In this document: piece by piece, positions 25,973 to 33,967 of the stretch
How the letters are laid out: each line of letters opens with the position of its first letter
Position numbering within the stretch: position 1 is the first letter of the stretch
Source: an uncultured bacterium
Lineage (GTDB): Bacteria; Verrucomicrobiota; Lentisphaeria; Victivallales; UBA1829
DNA length: 64,000 nucleotides
Reading direction: 5' to 3'
NCBI GenBank assembly: GCA_902778895.1
Contig: CACYZF010000001.1
Location: forward strand, 1 to 64,000
Made by a program: the position numbers and the translations under genes
Notes under the pieces: generated by a model
What the model was told of the DNA's origin: nothing
The model's input: only the letters and a program-made list of their open reading frames with translations
Databases searched by the model: none

Positions 25973-26004
25973 AAAAATCCCCGTACCGTTTCTGGAACGG
26001 GGAT
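25973..26004 (-). terminator. Terminator of the giant C39-like protein gene
   Basis: ATCCCCGT (25977-25984) and ACGGGGAT (25997-26004) form a perfect stem. On the minus strand it is followed by TTTT. Confidence 0.75.
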
Positions 26005-26018
26005 CATGCTCTCTCAAT

Positions 26019-26088
26019 GTGTCCGAGCGTAGCCGGACACTACCGCCGTGGAGGGCTTGCCTCCCTGTGTCCGAGCGTAGCCGGACAC
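26019..26088. repeat. REP-like palindromes, two copies
   Basis: GTGTCCG...CGGACAC occurs at 26019-26040 and 26067-26088 in the same orientation, with the GGAGG/CCTCC palindrome (26050-26064) between them. This is the same composite unit as at 9623-9748, in reverse order. Confidence 0.8.
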
Positions 26089-26109
26089 TGCTCAGCACCG
26101 CTTGCGGTG

Positions 26110-28998
26110 TCAGGCGATGACGGTCCAGTTCATATCGACGCCGTAGCCGAGCGTGTTCCACAGTGCCATATTGCCGTTGCTGTAGTACCCGAGCATACCG
26201 GTCGAATTCTGGCGGACTAGCAGATCGTCCCTGCCGTCGCCGTTGTAGTCGCCCGCGCCGACCACGAACCAGTCGGTCTTGTTGAGCTGGCCGAGCAGCG
26301 ACCAGTTGTTCCGGCTGTCGCCGTCGCCCCACATCGCGACCAGGCCGTACGCGGAATTGAACGCCACGATATCGTCCTTCCCGTCGCCGGAGAAATCGCC
26401 GATGGCGCGGACGGTCCAGTTGACGTCGGAGTCGGCGAGATGATCCGCTTGTCCTCCGGTTCCGTCTTTTTTGATGCCGACGGTATAGTACGCGCAGCCG
26501 CCGGCAAAAGACATCACGACGCTGTCCCTGCCGTCTCCGTCGAAGTCGCCGCAGCCGACCATCTCCCAGTTGGAGTCGAATCCGGCTCCGAGCCCGGTCC
26601 ATGCATCCGTGCCGTCCGTCCAGACGCCGAGCGCACCAAGTTCGGGTGCGTGCCACACGATGGAATTCGCGCCGGAGGCGTTCCCCGTCAGGTTCCCGAC
26701 CTTGTTCTTCCATTTGATGTTGCCTGCGTTGTTCAGATAGCCGATGTTGGTCCAGCCGCTTGCGTCATCGTTGCCGTTCTGGTAATACCCGATGACCGCG
26801 CCCTTGACGCCGTTCACTTCCATATTCCCGACCATGACCGCATCGGCCTTTCCGTCGCCGGACATGTCGTAGCTGCCGAGGTTTTCCCAGTCCTTGGAAA
26901 CACCCGCCGCGTTCGCGCTCCACCATTCGGACGTCCCGTTCATCCAGTACCCGTGAATGAAGTTGTTCCCGGTCCATACGAACATCACGTCGCTGATTCC
27001 GTTTCCGTCGCGGTCCCCGCGTGCGGCCGGAGCGGACGCCGTCCCGACTGTGACACTGAGCAGATCGTCGTTCAGATTCAGAGAGTAATCCACACCGCCG
27101 ATGTTCGTCGTCTGCCCGACCTTGAGCGTGCCGAGCGATTTGCCGGAGGTGTTTTTCACGGAGATCGTCTGGCTGAATCCCTCTGCGTTTTCAATGAGCT
27201 TGTATAGGCCGTTTTTCTGCGTTCCGGCGACGGTGAGCGTGTAGACGGGCGAACCGTAATTGATCCGGGAGAGATCGTTTATGCGGGCCGCTGCGCCGGG
27301 CGAAAGAGACGACAGGTTGAAATCCAGGATGCCGCCGTCGAAGATCGTGGCGGTCCCGCCTTTGTCGATCCTGAGTTCGCCGGTGATCTTGCCGCCGGAG
27401 TATACTTCGAGGTATCCGCCGGATCCGATGGATGTGTTCGAGGCGACGCCGCCGCGGAAGACGGAGGTATAGCCTTTCGAAAAGATTCCGGTGTCTACGG
27501 CCGTGCCGCCGCTGGAGACGGTCGCCTTGCCGTAGTCGTAGATCTTAGTGCCGGAGAGGTATCCGTCCTGCCGGACCTCCGCCTTTCCGTTGTAGAACCA
27601 GACCGTGCCGTCGGCTGCGCTGCTGGTGATCTTGCCGCGCAGAATGGTGTCGAACGCCCGTCCTTCGTTCAGGATCAGCGTGCCGCCGCCCTGAACATAG
27701 GTGTCGCTGGCCGTTTTCCAGTTGTTGACGGTCTTGTTTCCGGAAACGATGCTGGTGCCGGATTTGAGGACGAGGATGCCGGCTTCCCCGACGTTGTTTG
27801 CGCCGGAAAGCTCCTGAACGGCGTTGTTCTCGTCGAGGGTCACGCGGACGTTGTGCATGCCGACTTCGAGCTTGCCGAGGGAGACGTTCTTGTTCTCCCG
27901 GGTGGATTTCGCGGAAAGGGAATAGACGAAACTTGAGCTGACGAGGTTGCCGTCGACGCGGACGGCGGTGTAGAAATCCCGGCTTTCCTTCGAGCCGGTG
28001 TTTTTGATGGAATAGGTCAGGTACACGGTCGTCCCGGCGAAACAGTAGTCCGGTGTGGCGAGCGCGCCGGTTGTTCCCGCCACGATCACTTTTTCTTTGC
28101 TTCCGGCCGGTTCCACCAGCGCCAGGTCCACGTCGCCGTTCACGTTGATGCCGATGACGGAGATCGACTGGAGCCCGCGTTTCGCGCCGGAATAATCGTA
28201 CGTGCCGTCCCAGACCATGCGCTGTCCGGATTTGTAACAGTCGTCGAAGATGATCTCACGCGTCGTGGGGTTGTAGCCGTATCCGGCCATGGAGTGCCCG
28301 TCGATGGAGATCAGCACGGGGCGGCCGGAGTCGATTTCGCGCATGTAGTCCTCGAACGTGAAATCGCCGCCGTTGCAGTCGACCTGGTAGGACCCGGAGA
28401 TCTCGATGTCCATCCGGTAACCGCGCGACTGCACGTACAGGTACAGCCCGTACATCATGGATTTGTCCTTGTATGTGATGGTGCGGGTGTTGACGCCGTC
28501 CGTATACCTGATGTCGCTGTAGCTTTTCGTGAGGAGGTCTTCGAGCGAACAGTAGGTTACCGTGGTGGAGAGATTGCCGTTGCCGCGCCAGTACTGCCCC
28601 GTGCCGAGGTAATCGGCGATGCAGTCCCAGACGTCGGTCCTGATATCCGGGCCGGCCCCGCCGTTCGTGAAGGAGTATTCGAGCTCCTGTGCGGGCGTGG
28701 TCGGCGTGCCGTTGCGGGAGTGAAACCGGTACACGTAGCTTTCTGTGGCGGTAGCTCTGCCGAGCACGGTATCGAACGCGTCCATGTCGTGCGCGTTGCC
28801 GTCCGTGCCGCGCGATTTCAGCGCCACGGTCCCTTCGATCATGTTGGAGAGGCTTGTCCCGCGGTAGCCGTAGAGGTCGTAATATCCCAGGATCATGGCG
28901 GCGGCGGTCGGGGTGCAGCCGTACATGTATTCGGCTTCGGGCAGGGGGTTGTAGAGGAGGACGTCGCCTCCCGGGCCCGTGCTGGTGTAAGTCGGCAT
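26110..28998 (-). CDS. Giant C39-like peptidase with CARDB, AIDA-like and FG-GAP repeats
   Basis: 962 residues. The N-terminal papain-like domain (about 15-290) has C28 in YGCTPTAAA, H235 in SIDGHSMAGYG and D252/D253 in IIFDDCYKSG, matching peptidase C39-like proteins. A CARDB-like domain (about 295-430) follows, then short AIDA-type glycine/serine repeats (GGTAVDTGIF, GGYLEVYSGGKI; about 440-540), a beta module (about 550-640) shared with the large protein at 44-49 kb, and FG-GAP/VCBS repeats with DGDGRD-type loops to the C-terminus. There is no Sec signal. The export route is unknown. ACGGAGA precedes the ATG. Probably an extracellular or surface protein acting on peptides. Confidence 0.75.
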   Translation of the reverse strand: MPTYTSTGPGGDVLLYNPLPEAEYMYGCTPTAAAMILGYYDLYGYRGTSLSNMIEGTVALKSRGTDGNAHDMDAFDTVLGRATATESYVYRFHSRNGTPTTPAQELEYSFTNGGAGPDIRTDVWDCIADYLGTGQYWRGNGNLSTTVTYCSLEDLLTKSYSDIRYTDGVNTRTITYKDKSMMYGLYLYVQSRGYRMDIEISGSYQVDCNGGDFTFEDYMREIDSGRPVLISIDGHSMAGYGYNPTTREIIFDDCYKSGQRMVWDGTYDYSGAKRGLQSISVIGINVNGDVDLALVEPAGSKEKVIVAGTTGALATPDYCFAGTTVYLTYSIKNTGSKESRDFYTAVRVDGNLVSSSFVYSLSAKSTRENKNVSLGKLEVGMHNVRVTLDENNAVQELSGANNVGEAGILVLKSGTSIVSGNKTVNNWKTASDTYVQGGGTLILNEGRAFDTILRGKITSSAADGTVWFYNGKAEVRQDGYLSGTKIYDYGKATVSSGGTAVDTGIFSKGYTSVFRGGVASNTSIGSGGYLEVYSGGKITGELRIDKGGTATIFDGGILDFNLSSLSPGAAARINDLSRINYGSPVYTLTVAGTQKNGLYKLIENAEGFSQTISVKNTSGKSLGTLKVGQTTNIGGVDYSLNLNDDLLSVTVGTASAPAARGDRDGNGISDVMFVWTGNNFIHGYWMNGTSEWWSANAAGVSKDWENLGSYDMSGDGKADAVMVGNMEVNGVKGAVIGYYQNGNDDASGWTNIGYLNNAGNIKWKNKVGNLTGNASGANSIVWHAPELGALGVWTDGTDAWTGLGAGFDSNWEMVGCGDFDGDGRDSVVMSFAGGCAYYTVGIKKDGTGGQADHLADSDVNWTVRAIGDFSGDGKDDIVAFNSAYGLVAMWGDGDSRNNWSLLGQLNKTDWFVVGAGDYNGDGRDDLLVRQNSTGMLGYYSNGNMALWNTLGYGVDMNWTVIA

Positions 28999-29034
28999 AT
29001 CTGTCTCCGTTTGTGTTTATTCTGTCTTTTTTAT

Positions 29035-29062
29035 ACTATATCATGCATCCATTCGTTTGCAA
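29035..29062 (-). promoter_or_regulatory. Promoter of the C39-like gene
   Basis: Minus strand TTGCAA (29057-29062), 16 bases, TATAGT (29035-29040), about 35 bases before the ATG. Confidence 0.6.
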
Positions 29063-29128
29063 GCGGACAATCCTTCTTTTGCCGGTTTTATCCGGAAGGA
29101 AAACGGATCCGGCGGAACGCGGATATGC

Positions 29129-29165
29129 AAAACGTCCCCCGGTTCCGAGGCGAAACCGGGGGACG
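29129..29165 (-). terminator. Terminator of the unrecognised secreted protein gene
   Basis: CGTCCCCCGGTT (29133-29144) and AACCGGGGGACG (29154-29165) form a perfect 12-bp stem followed on the minus strand by TTTT. Confidence 0.85.
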
Positions 29166-29200
29166 CGGAATGATTCCGTGAAACGGGAACCGGGCGGACG

Positions 29201-30940
29201 TCAGTCTTCGAAGAGCTTGTCGATGGCTGCGGCCTTCTTGAGGAGGTCGGCGGCGGCCTTGTCGGAGAGACCGAAGGTGTTTGCCGCGGCTTCCATGGCC
29301 TCGGCGTGATTTTCGAAGTTGCCTTCGAGGAACTTCACTTCACCGTTGCCGAACACGACGAAGATGCCGTCGAAGAATTCGGTGGGATCCTCGTAGAAGA
29401 CGACCGTTTCTTCCGGCTTGTCGGCCTTGGAGGCGGCTTCCGGCGAGACGAGGACGACGTACGGGAAATCGGTTTCGTCCGTTTCGCCGACGGTCTCAAG
29501 ACCGTGTTCCGCATTCCATTTCGCGAAGACCGCGCCGCTGCCGTCTTCCGCGACGGTGAAGAAGACGCCGTTCCCTTCCGGAACCTTCGCTTCCTTCAGC
29601 AGTTCAAGTGCGGCGGTCGCCTGGACCTGGCGTTCCAGCGTGTCGAAGTCCATCTCGTCCGACTTGTTGACGTTGTCCATGATTCCCTTCGCGAACGGTC
29701 CGATGTAGGGAAGCAGACCGGAGACGAAGCCGGCGACGGTGCCGGAGTTCAGCAGCGCGATCTGCAGGTCCTTCGTGACCGTGGTGAACGTGAGACCGTC
29801 CGCATCAATCTTCGTGGTGGCGAGGGTGGCGTGGAAATCGCTCATGATGGCGAGGGAGGCGGGATCGGTCGCGGGGACCGCGCCGCCGGTGACGTTGCTC
29901 GCCATGGCGCCGAACACGGTGGTGATGCCGGCGATCATCTTGAAGTATTCTTCGGAAACATAGGAGAAGCTGGAGAAATCCTTGTCTGCGAGCGCGAGCA
30001 TCTTGGCGAACTCGGCGTTGGCGGTCAGGTCGGAACCCGTTCCGGCGATGCGGTCGCGGATGGCGGCTTCATCGTTGGTGGCGACGAGGTAGTTCCTTGC
30101 CTGGAAGATGGCGATGCCGTCCACGGGGACGATCTTACCGTCCTTCACGAGTTCGGGGCTGGACTGGGAGATGAAGTTTTCCAGCGCCTTCCAGCAGAGA
30201 TCGCTCTTCGTGGTGAGGACGAAGGCGAATTTCGGGATCAGGGCCATGATCGCCGCCGTGGGGTCTTCCCCGGCGAGGACGCCCTGAAGATCCTCTTCCT
30301 TGAACTCACGGCTTTCCACGTAGAACGAGAGGCCGGAGATGCATTCGAGAAGCTTGTCGGGCTGGATGCCGGCGCCGGCGAGGCCGGAGAGCTGCTCGTC
30401 GATCCCCGTCATGGTTTCTTCATCCAGCGTGGCGCGGAGCTTCTTGTCGATGAACGCATAGACCACGCCGGGCTCGAACTTCATGGAGACGGCGAGGGCG
30501 GATTTCGGGGAGGTGAGCTTGAGCTCGGGAGCCGCGCCCTTGGAGGAGGCGCCGACGAGGTCCCAGAACACGCCCTTGTGTTCCGGCGCGTACTCGAAGT
30601 CGATGCAGCGGTAGTAGTCGCCGTTCTTCTTCACGCTGGTGCCGGAGCCCTGGAAGGTCTTCAGCCCGAATTCGTCGACGATGCCGCGGATGGCGGTGAA
30701 GATATCCTTCGCTTCGGGGGTGTCCTCCGGGATCAGGACGTTGAACGAGTCGAACATCTTGTCGACCATCTGGCAGGCCGCCGCGCCCTGCGTGTAGCTG
30801 AAGGCAATGCCGCCCTTTTCGAGGCGGGACGTGGTCTTGTCGAAGACAGCGGCGTCGTCCTGCGCGCGGCCGCTGAACGGAAGGGCTGCGAGAGCGCTGA
30901 ACGCGAATGCCGCGATCCAGGCGAATTTGGAGTGTTTCAT
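29201..30940 (-). CDS. Secreted protein of unknown function
   Basis: 579 residues with a clear signal peptide (hydrophobic FAWIAAFAFSALAALPF, cleavage near GRA-QDD). I do not recognise a family. The body alternates beta-rich and helical segments with repeated phrases of the type FVVFGNGEVKFLEGNF and FAFVLTTKSDLCW, recalling periplasmic DUF3352-like proteins, but the match is not firm. There are three or four scattered Cys and no membrane anchor after the signal. It is monocistronic, with a good promoter (31034-31062) and a strong terminator, suggesting substantial expression. Confidence 0.6.
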   Translation of the reverse strand: MKHSKFAWIAAFAFSALAALPFSGRAQDDAAVFDKTTSRLEKGGIAFSYTQGAAACQMVDKMFDSFNVLIPEDTPEAKDIFTAIRGIVDEFGLKTFQGSGTSVKKNGDYYRCIDFEYAPEHKGVFWDLVGASSKGAAPELKLTSPKSALAVSMKFEPGVVYAFIDKKLRATLDEETMTGIDEQLSGLAGAGIQPDKLLECISGLSFYVESREFKEEDLQGVLAGEDPTAAIMALIPKFAFVLTTKSDLCWKALENFISQSSPELVKDGKIVPVDGIAIFQARNYLVATNDEAAIRDRIAGTGSDLTANAEFAKMLALADKDFSSFSYVSEEYFKMIAGITTVFGAMASNVTGGAVPATDPASLAIMSDFHATLATTKIDADGLTFTTVTKDLQIALLNSGTVAGFVSGLLPYIGPFAKGIMDNVNKSDEMDFDTLERQVQATAALELLKEAKVPEGNGVFFTVAEDGSGAVFAKWNAEHGLETVGETDETDFPYVVLVSPEAASKADKPEETVVFYEDPTEFFDGIFVVFGNGEVKFLEGNFENHAEAMEAAANTFGLSDKAAADLLKKAAAIDKLFED

Positions 30941-31033
30941 GATGTTTCTCCTGTGGAATATGGGTTAAAAGTTTGGTGTTGAAAAAAGCAGGCGTACGCC
31001 CGGTGCTGAGCCGGACGGGAACGCCAAAGCAAT

Positions 31034-31062
31034 AATCTACACCCCGGCGCTTCGTTTTTCAA
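31034..31062 (-). promoter_or_regulatory. Promoter of the unknown secreted protein gene
   Basis: Minus strand TTGAAA (31057-31062), 17 bases, TAGATT (31034-31039). Confidence 0.65.
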
Positions 31063-31201
31063 CCGGATAGAGAAGTTATTAAAGAATTATTTAAGAAAAA
31101 TCCGGTCATTATTCTGCGCTTCGTGGGAGATTGAGGCGGAGGGAAGACGGAGAAAAGACAGGGGCAGGGGGGCTTTTTTCGGTTTTTTCGGAGGTTTCCT
31201 C

Positions 31202-31229
31202 TTGATTTTTCCGCCGTATCGCCTATTGT
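31202..31229 (+). promoter_or_regulatory. Promoter of the 172-residue protein / MscS pair
   Basis: TTGATT (31202-31207), 16 bases, TATTGT (31224-31229). Confidence 0.55.
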
Positions 31230-31274
31230 TTTAACTGGACTTTTTTTCCGTACTCTTTTTGAAAGGGCCGAACC

Positions 31275-31793
31275 ATGACACATGACGAAATCAAAGCGTT
31301 CATCGCGGACCGTACCCGCGAAGGACATAATCTCTCGAAAATCCAGGACATGCTCGCCGAACAGGGCGTGAAAATGACGTTTATGGAGCTACGCCTCATC
31401 GCGTCCGAGATCGAAACGTCGTTCTGGCAGAAATCCGAACCGCAGCCGGAAGCCGCCCCCGAGGCGGAAAAACCGGTGCAGGACGCCGCGCCCGCCGAAG
31501 AGGCGGACGAGGTCCCCGTGGACGATGCCGGATCCGAACAGCTTCCCCCGGACGATGCCGCGCCTGCGGACGACGGCAAAGACGCTCCGCGCGGACGCAC
31601 CACGGTCACGATCGACCAGCTCGCGCGGCCCGGATTCCTGGCGACCGGCGGCGTGTCGTTCGGGTCCGGCGCGAGCGGGAACTGGTGCCTTGACCAGATG
31701 GGCCGCCTGATGTTCGAGAAGCTCGAAGGCAAACCCGACCGTCAGGACCTTCAGGAATTCCAACTGGAGCTCCAGCGTATGTTCGCGAACTGA
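31275..31793 (+). CDS. Conserved-looking protein with disordered acidic linker, function unknown
   Basis: 172 residues. The N-terminal helical segment (1-55, EIKAFIADRTREGHNLSKIQ) resembles a short helix-turn-helix. A Pro/Ala/Glu/Asp-rich low-complexity linker (about 56-105) follows, then a compact C-terminal part (ARPGFLATGGVSFGSG, WCLDQMGRLMFE). I cannot assign a family. AAAGGG precedes the ATG. It is followed after 59 bases by an MscS channel on the same strand and is probably co-transcribed with it. Confidence 0.65.
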   Translation: MTHDEIKAFIADRTREGHNLSKIQDMLAEQGVKMTFMELRLIASEIETSFWQKSEPQPEAAPEAEKPVQDAAPAEEADEVPVDDAGSEQLPPDDAAPADDGKDAPRGRTTVTIDQLARPGFLATGGVSFGSGASGNWCLDQMGRLMFEKLEGKPDRQDLQEFQLELQRMFAN

Positions 31794-31852
31794 TTTGTTT
31801 TTCCGATTTCACCCTCACACATATCCCCCACAACAAAGGAAAGGTATTCAAA

Positions 31853-32857
31853 ATGTTCCTTTATACCTTGCTCGCCGCAGCCGCAGAGGCCGTCCAGCCC
31901 GTTGCCGAAGCCGCTGAAGCCGCTCCCGTGACCGCCCAGCAGAAACAGTCCCTCCTCGAAAGCCATCTGAACGAGACCGGAAACGTCGTCCGCCAGATCC
32001 ACGAACAGGGCCCCGGGTTCTTCTCGAACCTGTGGGAGAAACACAGCGACGACGTGATCCGCTTCGTGAAGGCCGTCATCCTGGCGCTGATCGTGCTCGT
32101 GGCCATCAAGCTCGTTTCCATGGCGGCGCGGAAGATCATCGCGCGCCTCTTCAAGAAAATCGAGGGCGACGAATCACTCACCTACGCCACCTACACGATT
32201 GTCCGTACGCTCATCTGGGTGATCGGCCTGCTCATCATCCTCGACCTCTTCGGATTCAACACCGCCAGCCTCCTGACCGTGCTCGGCGCCGCCGGACTCG
32301 CCATCGGCCTGGCCATGAAGGATTCGCTCAGCAACATTGCCGCGGGCATCATGCTCCTGATCCTGCGCCCGTACAAGCTCGGCGACTACATCGACTGCGG
32401 CAGCGTCAGCGGCACCATCCAGCAGATGGGCCTCTTCTCCACCATTCTGAAGACCCCGGACGGACTCTTCGTCTCCGCCCCGAACAGCGTGGTCTTCGGG
32501 ACGCCGATCAAGAACTATTCGCGCAATCCGATCCGCCGTTCGGACATCACGGTCGGCATCGCGTACGCCGATTCGCTTCCCGTCGCCATTCAGGTCATGA
32601 AGGACATCATGGAACACGAACCGATGGTCCTGAAGGACCCCGCGCCGGAAGTGCTCGTGTCCGAACTCGCCGACAGCTCCGTGCAGCTCACGCTCCGTTA
32701 CTGGACTTCCACGGCGGACTACTGGCCCGCTTACTGGACCATCAAGGCGCAGCTCAAGCCCGCGATCGAAGCCGCCGGCCTCAACATCCCGTTCCCGCAG
32801 CGCGTCGTCACGTTCGTCAACGCCTCCGACAGCGACGCGGCGAAGCCCGGCGCATAA
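31853..32857 (+). CDS. Small-conductance mechanosensitive channel (MscS family)
   Basis: 334 residues. The N-terminus is hydrophobic then Ala/Glu-rich (possible signal, exposed about 10-60). Three membrane helices (about 70-180) follow, ending in the pore helix (GAAGLAIGLAMKDSLSNIAAG, read in two parts). Next comes the beta domain with RPYKLGDYID and a C-terminal alpha/beta vestibule. It releases solutes on hypo-osmotic shock. AAAGGAAAGG precedes the ATG. A strong terminator lies about 160 bases downstream. Confidence 0.92.
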   Translation: MFLYTLLAAAAEAVQPVAEAAEAAPVTAQQKQSLLESHLNETGNVVRQIHEQGPGFFSNLWEKHSDDVIRFVKAVILALIVLVAIKLVSMAARKIIARLFKKIEGDESLTYATYTIVRTLIWVIGLLIILDLFGFNTASLLTVLGAAGLAIGLAMKDSLSNIAAGIMLLILRPYKLGDYIDCGSVSGTIQQMGLFSTILKTPDGLFVSAPNSVVFGTPIKNYSRNPIRRSDITVGIAYADSLPVAIQVMKDIMEHEPMVLKDPAPEVLVSELADSSVQLTLRYWTSTADYWPAYWTIKAQLKPAIEAAGLNIPFPQRVVTFVNASDSDAAKPGA

Positions 32858-33014
32858 GAGCCTGCCAGTTTGCGCCTCGGAGATGAAGCCCGGCGCGTAA
32901 GATATCCGGTTGCTTTATCTGCCAAACAGCGCGCCAGCCTCGCGAAGTGCCTCAGGGAAAGCTCTCGCAGGGGATAAGCTGGAAAACCACCCTGCGCTTT
33001 CAGTACAAAATCCA

Positions 33015-33050
33015 GGGGAGACCTGCACCTTTCGCGGGTCTCCCCCCTTT
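33015..33050 (+). terminator. Terminator downstream of mscS
   Basis: GGGGAGACC (33015-33023) and GGTCTCCCC (33037-33045) form a perfect 9-bp stem followed by CCTTT. Confidence 0.75.
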
Positions 33051-33140
33051 GTCATCTTTAATGTTCCGCCGTCAGGCGTCAGGAAGTGTGCGAGTTCACT
33101 GTTTCTGCCTGATGAGGAGTAATTCGCCATCCCTATATTT

Positions 33141-33280
33141 TAGCCGTTCGTGTCTCGCGGTAAAGAAAAGAGAGTACTTCACGCCTCATCCTAAAAACTT
33201 AGCCATTCGCGTCTCGCGGTAAAGAGGAAAAAGCTCCTCATTTCCCCAAAAAGCCTTGCCGTTCGCGTCTCGCGGTCAAG
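33141..33280 (+). repeat. Three direct copies of a 25-base repeat, left edge of the island
   Basis: Copies at 33141-33165, 33200-33224 and 33256-33280 share the core CGTCTCGCGGTAAAG or CGTCTCGCGGTCAAG preceded by GCCGTTCG or GCCATTCG. Intervals are 34 and 31 bases. Two more copies lie in reverse orientation at 35801-35823 and 35911-35933, beyond the far side of the nuclease/Sel1 genes. Confidence 0.8.
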
Positions 33281-33360
33281 TAGAAAATGATGCCGAGCGT
33301 GAGCGAGGCCACCGAGGCGGCGAGGCCGCCCCCAGCGAAGCGTGACGCACGCGTAAGCGT
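33256..33360 (+). repeat. Left copy of the roughly 100-bp inverted repeat bounding the island
   Basis: Starts with the third 25-base repeat and continues through GAGCGTGAGCGAGG, ACCGAGGCGGCGAGG and CCCCCAGCGAAGCG to about 33360. The reverse complement of 35727-35823 aligns to it over nearly its whole length with only scattered differences and small gaps. Confidence 0.75.
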
Positions 33361-33390
33361 CCTTTCACATTCGGAACATCGCGAACGGCT

Positions 33391-33936
33391 TCACCGTCCC
33401 AAAGCTTCCTTGAGTTCCGGAGAATAGACCCGGTTCTGTACCATTTGATACAAGTCCTTGTCCTCGGGAGCCGCGAGCGCCGCCCGGCAGAACCACAGAT
33501 ATGCCGCGTCAGGGTCTTTCTTTACTCCGGTACCTTTTTCATAGCATTCCCCAAGCTCGAACATCGCCCGTGCATCGCCGCGGTCCGCCGCCCGGCGGAG
33601 CCATTTGATCCCTTCGCGCGGGTCATATTCCGCGTTATACTCGTTCAAAAGCCGTTTTCCCAGCAGGATCATTGCCTTTTCATGGCCATGTTCCGCGGCC
33701 TTGCGCAGCCATTGGAACGCCGTCGCGCGGTTTTTCCTCACGCTGATGCCGAAGGTATAGCACTTGCCGAGTTCGATCATTGCCCGAGCATTCCCCTGTT
33801 CGGCCGCTATGCGATACCACTTGACTGCTTCCGCCTCGTCCTTGCCGACCCCGTCGCCGTTTTCATAGCACCTGCCGATTTGGAGTGTCGTCTCCGCGGC
33901 TTTCTCCTTCAAATCTGCAAATTTACGCTCATTCAT
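33391..33936 (-). CDS. Sel1-like repeat protein
   Basis: 181 residues made of about four Sel1-type helical repeats (for example ARAMIELGKCYTFGISVRKN and ARAMFELGECYEKGTGVKKD). There is no signal peptide, so probably cytoplasmic. Such proteins mediate protein-protein contacts. Start ATG 33936 (MNERKF) has GGAG seven bases upstream and is preferred over the earlier ATG 33954. It lies 31 bases downstream of the PD-(D/E)XK nuclease gene on the same strand, so both are probably on one transcript and may work together. Confidence 0.85.
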   Translation of the reverse strand: MNERKFADLKEKAAETTLQIGRCYENGDGVGKDEAEAVKWYRIAAEQGNARAMIELGKCYTFGISVRKNRATAFQWLRKAAEHGHEKAMILLGKRLLNEYNAEYDPREGIKWLRRAADRGDARAMFELGECYEKGTGVKKDPDAAYLWFCRAALAAPEDKDLYQMVQNRVYSPELKEALGR

Positions 33937-33967
33937 TGTTGTTCTCCGAATCAAAAGATCGTATGTT

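Larger units (their letters stand above)
30941..31274. other. Divergent intergenic region
   Basis: This interval contains the two divergent promoters (31034-31062 on -, 31202-31229 on +) and no supported coding sequence. Confidence 0.6.
32858..33390. other. Gene-free interval with terminator and repeats
   Basis: It holds a duplicated 14-base piece of the mscS 3' end (GAAGCCCGGCGC at about 32843 and 32885), the terminator at 33015-33045, three direct copies of a 25-base repeat (33141, 33200, 33256) and the left copy of the roughly 100-bp island repeat. No supported coding sequence. Confidence 0.6.

Noticed and set aside
33141..33280. CRISPR array
   Set aside because: Three 25-base repeats at 56-59 base spacing look array-like, but the repeats vary, the intervals are themselves partly similar, further copies lie in reverse 2.5 kb away, and no cas gene is present.
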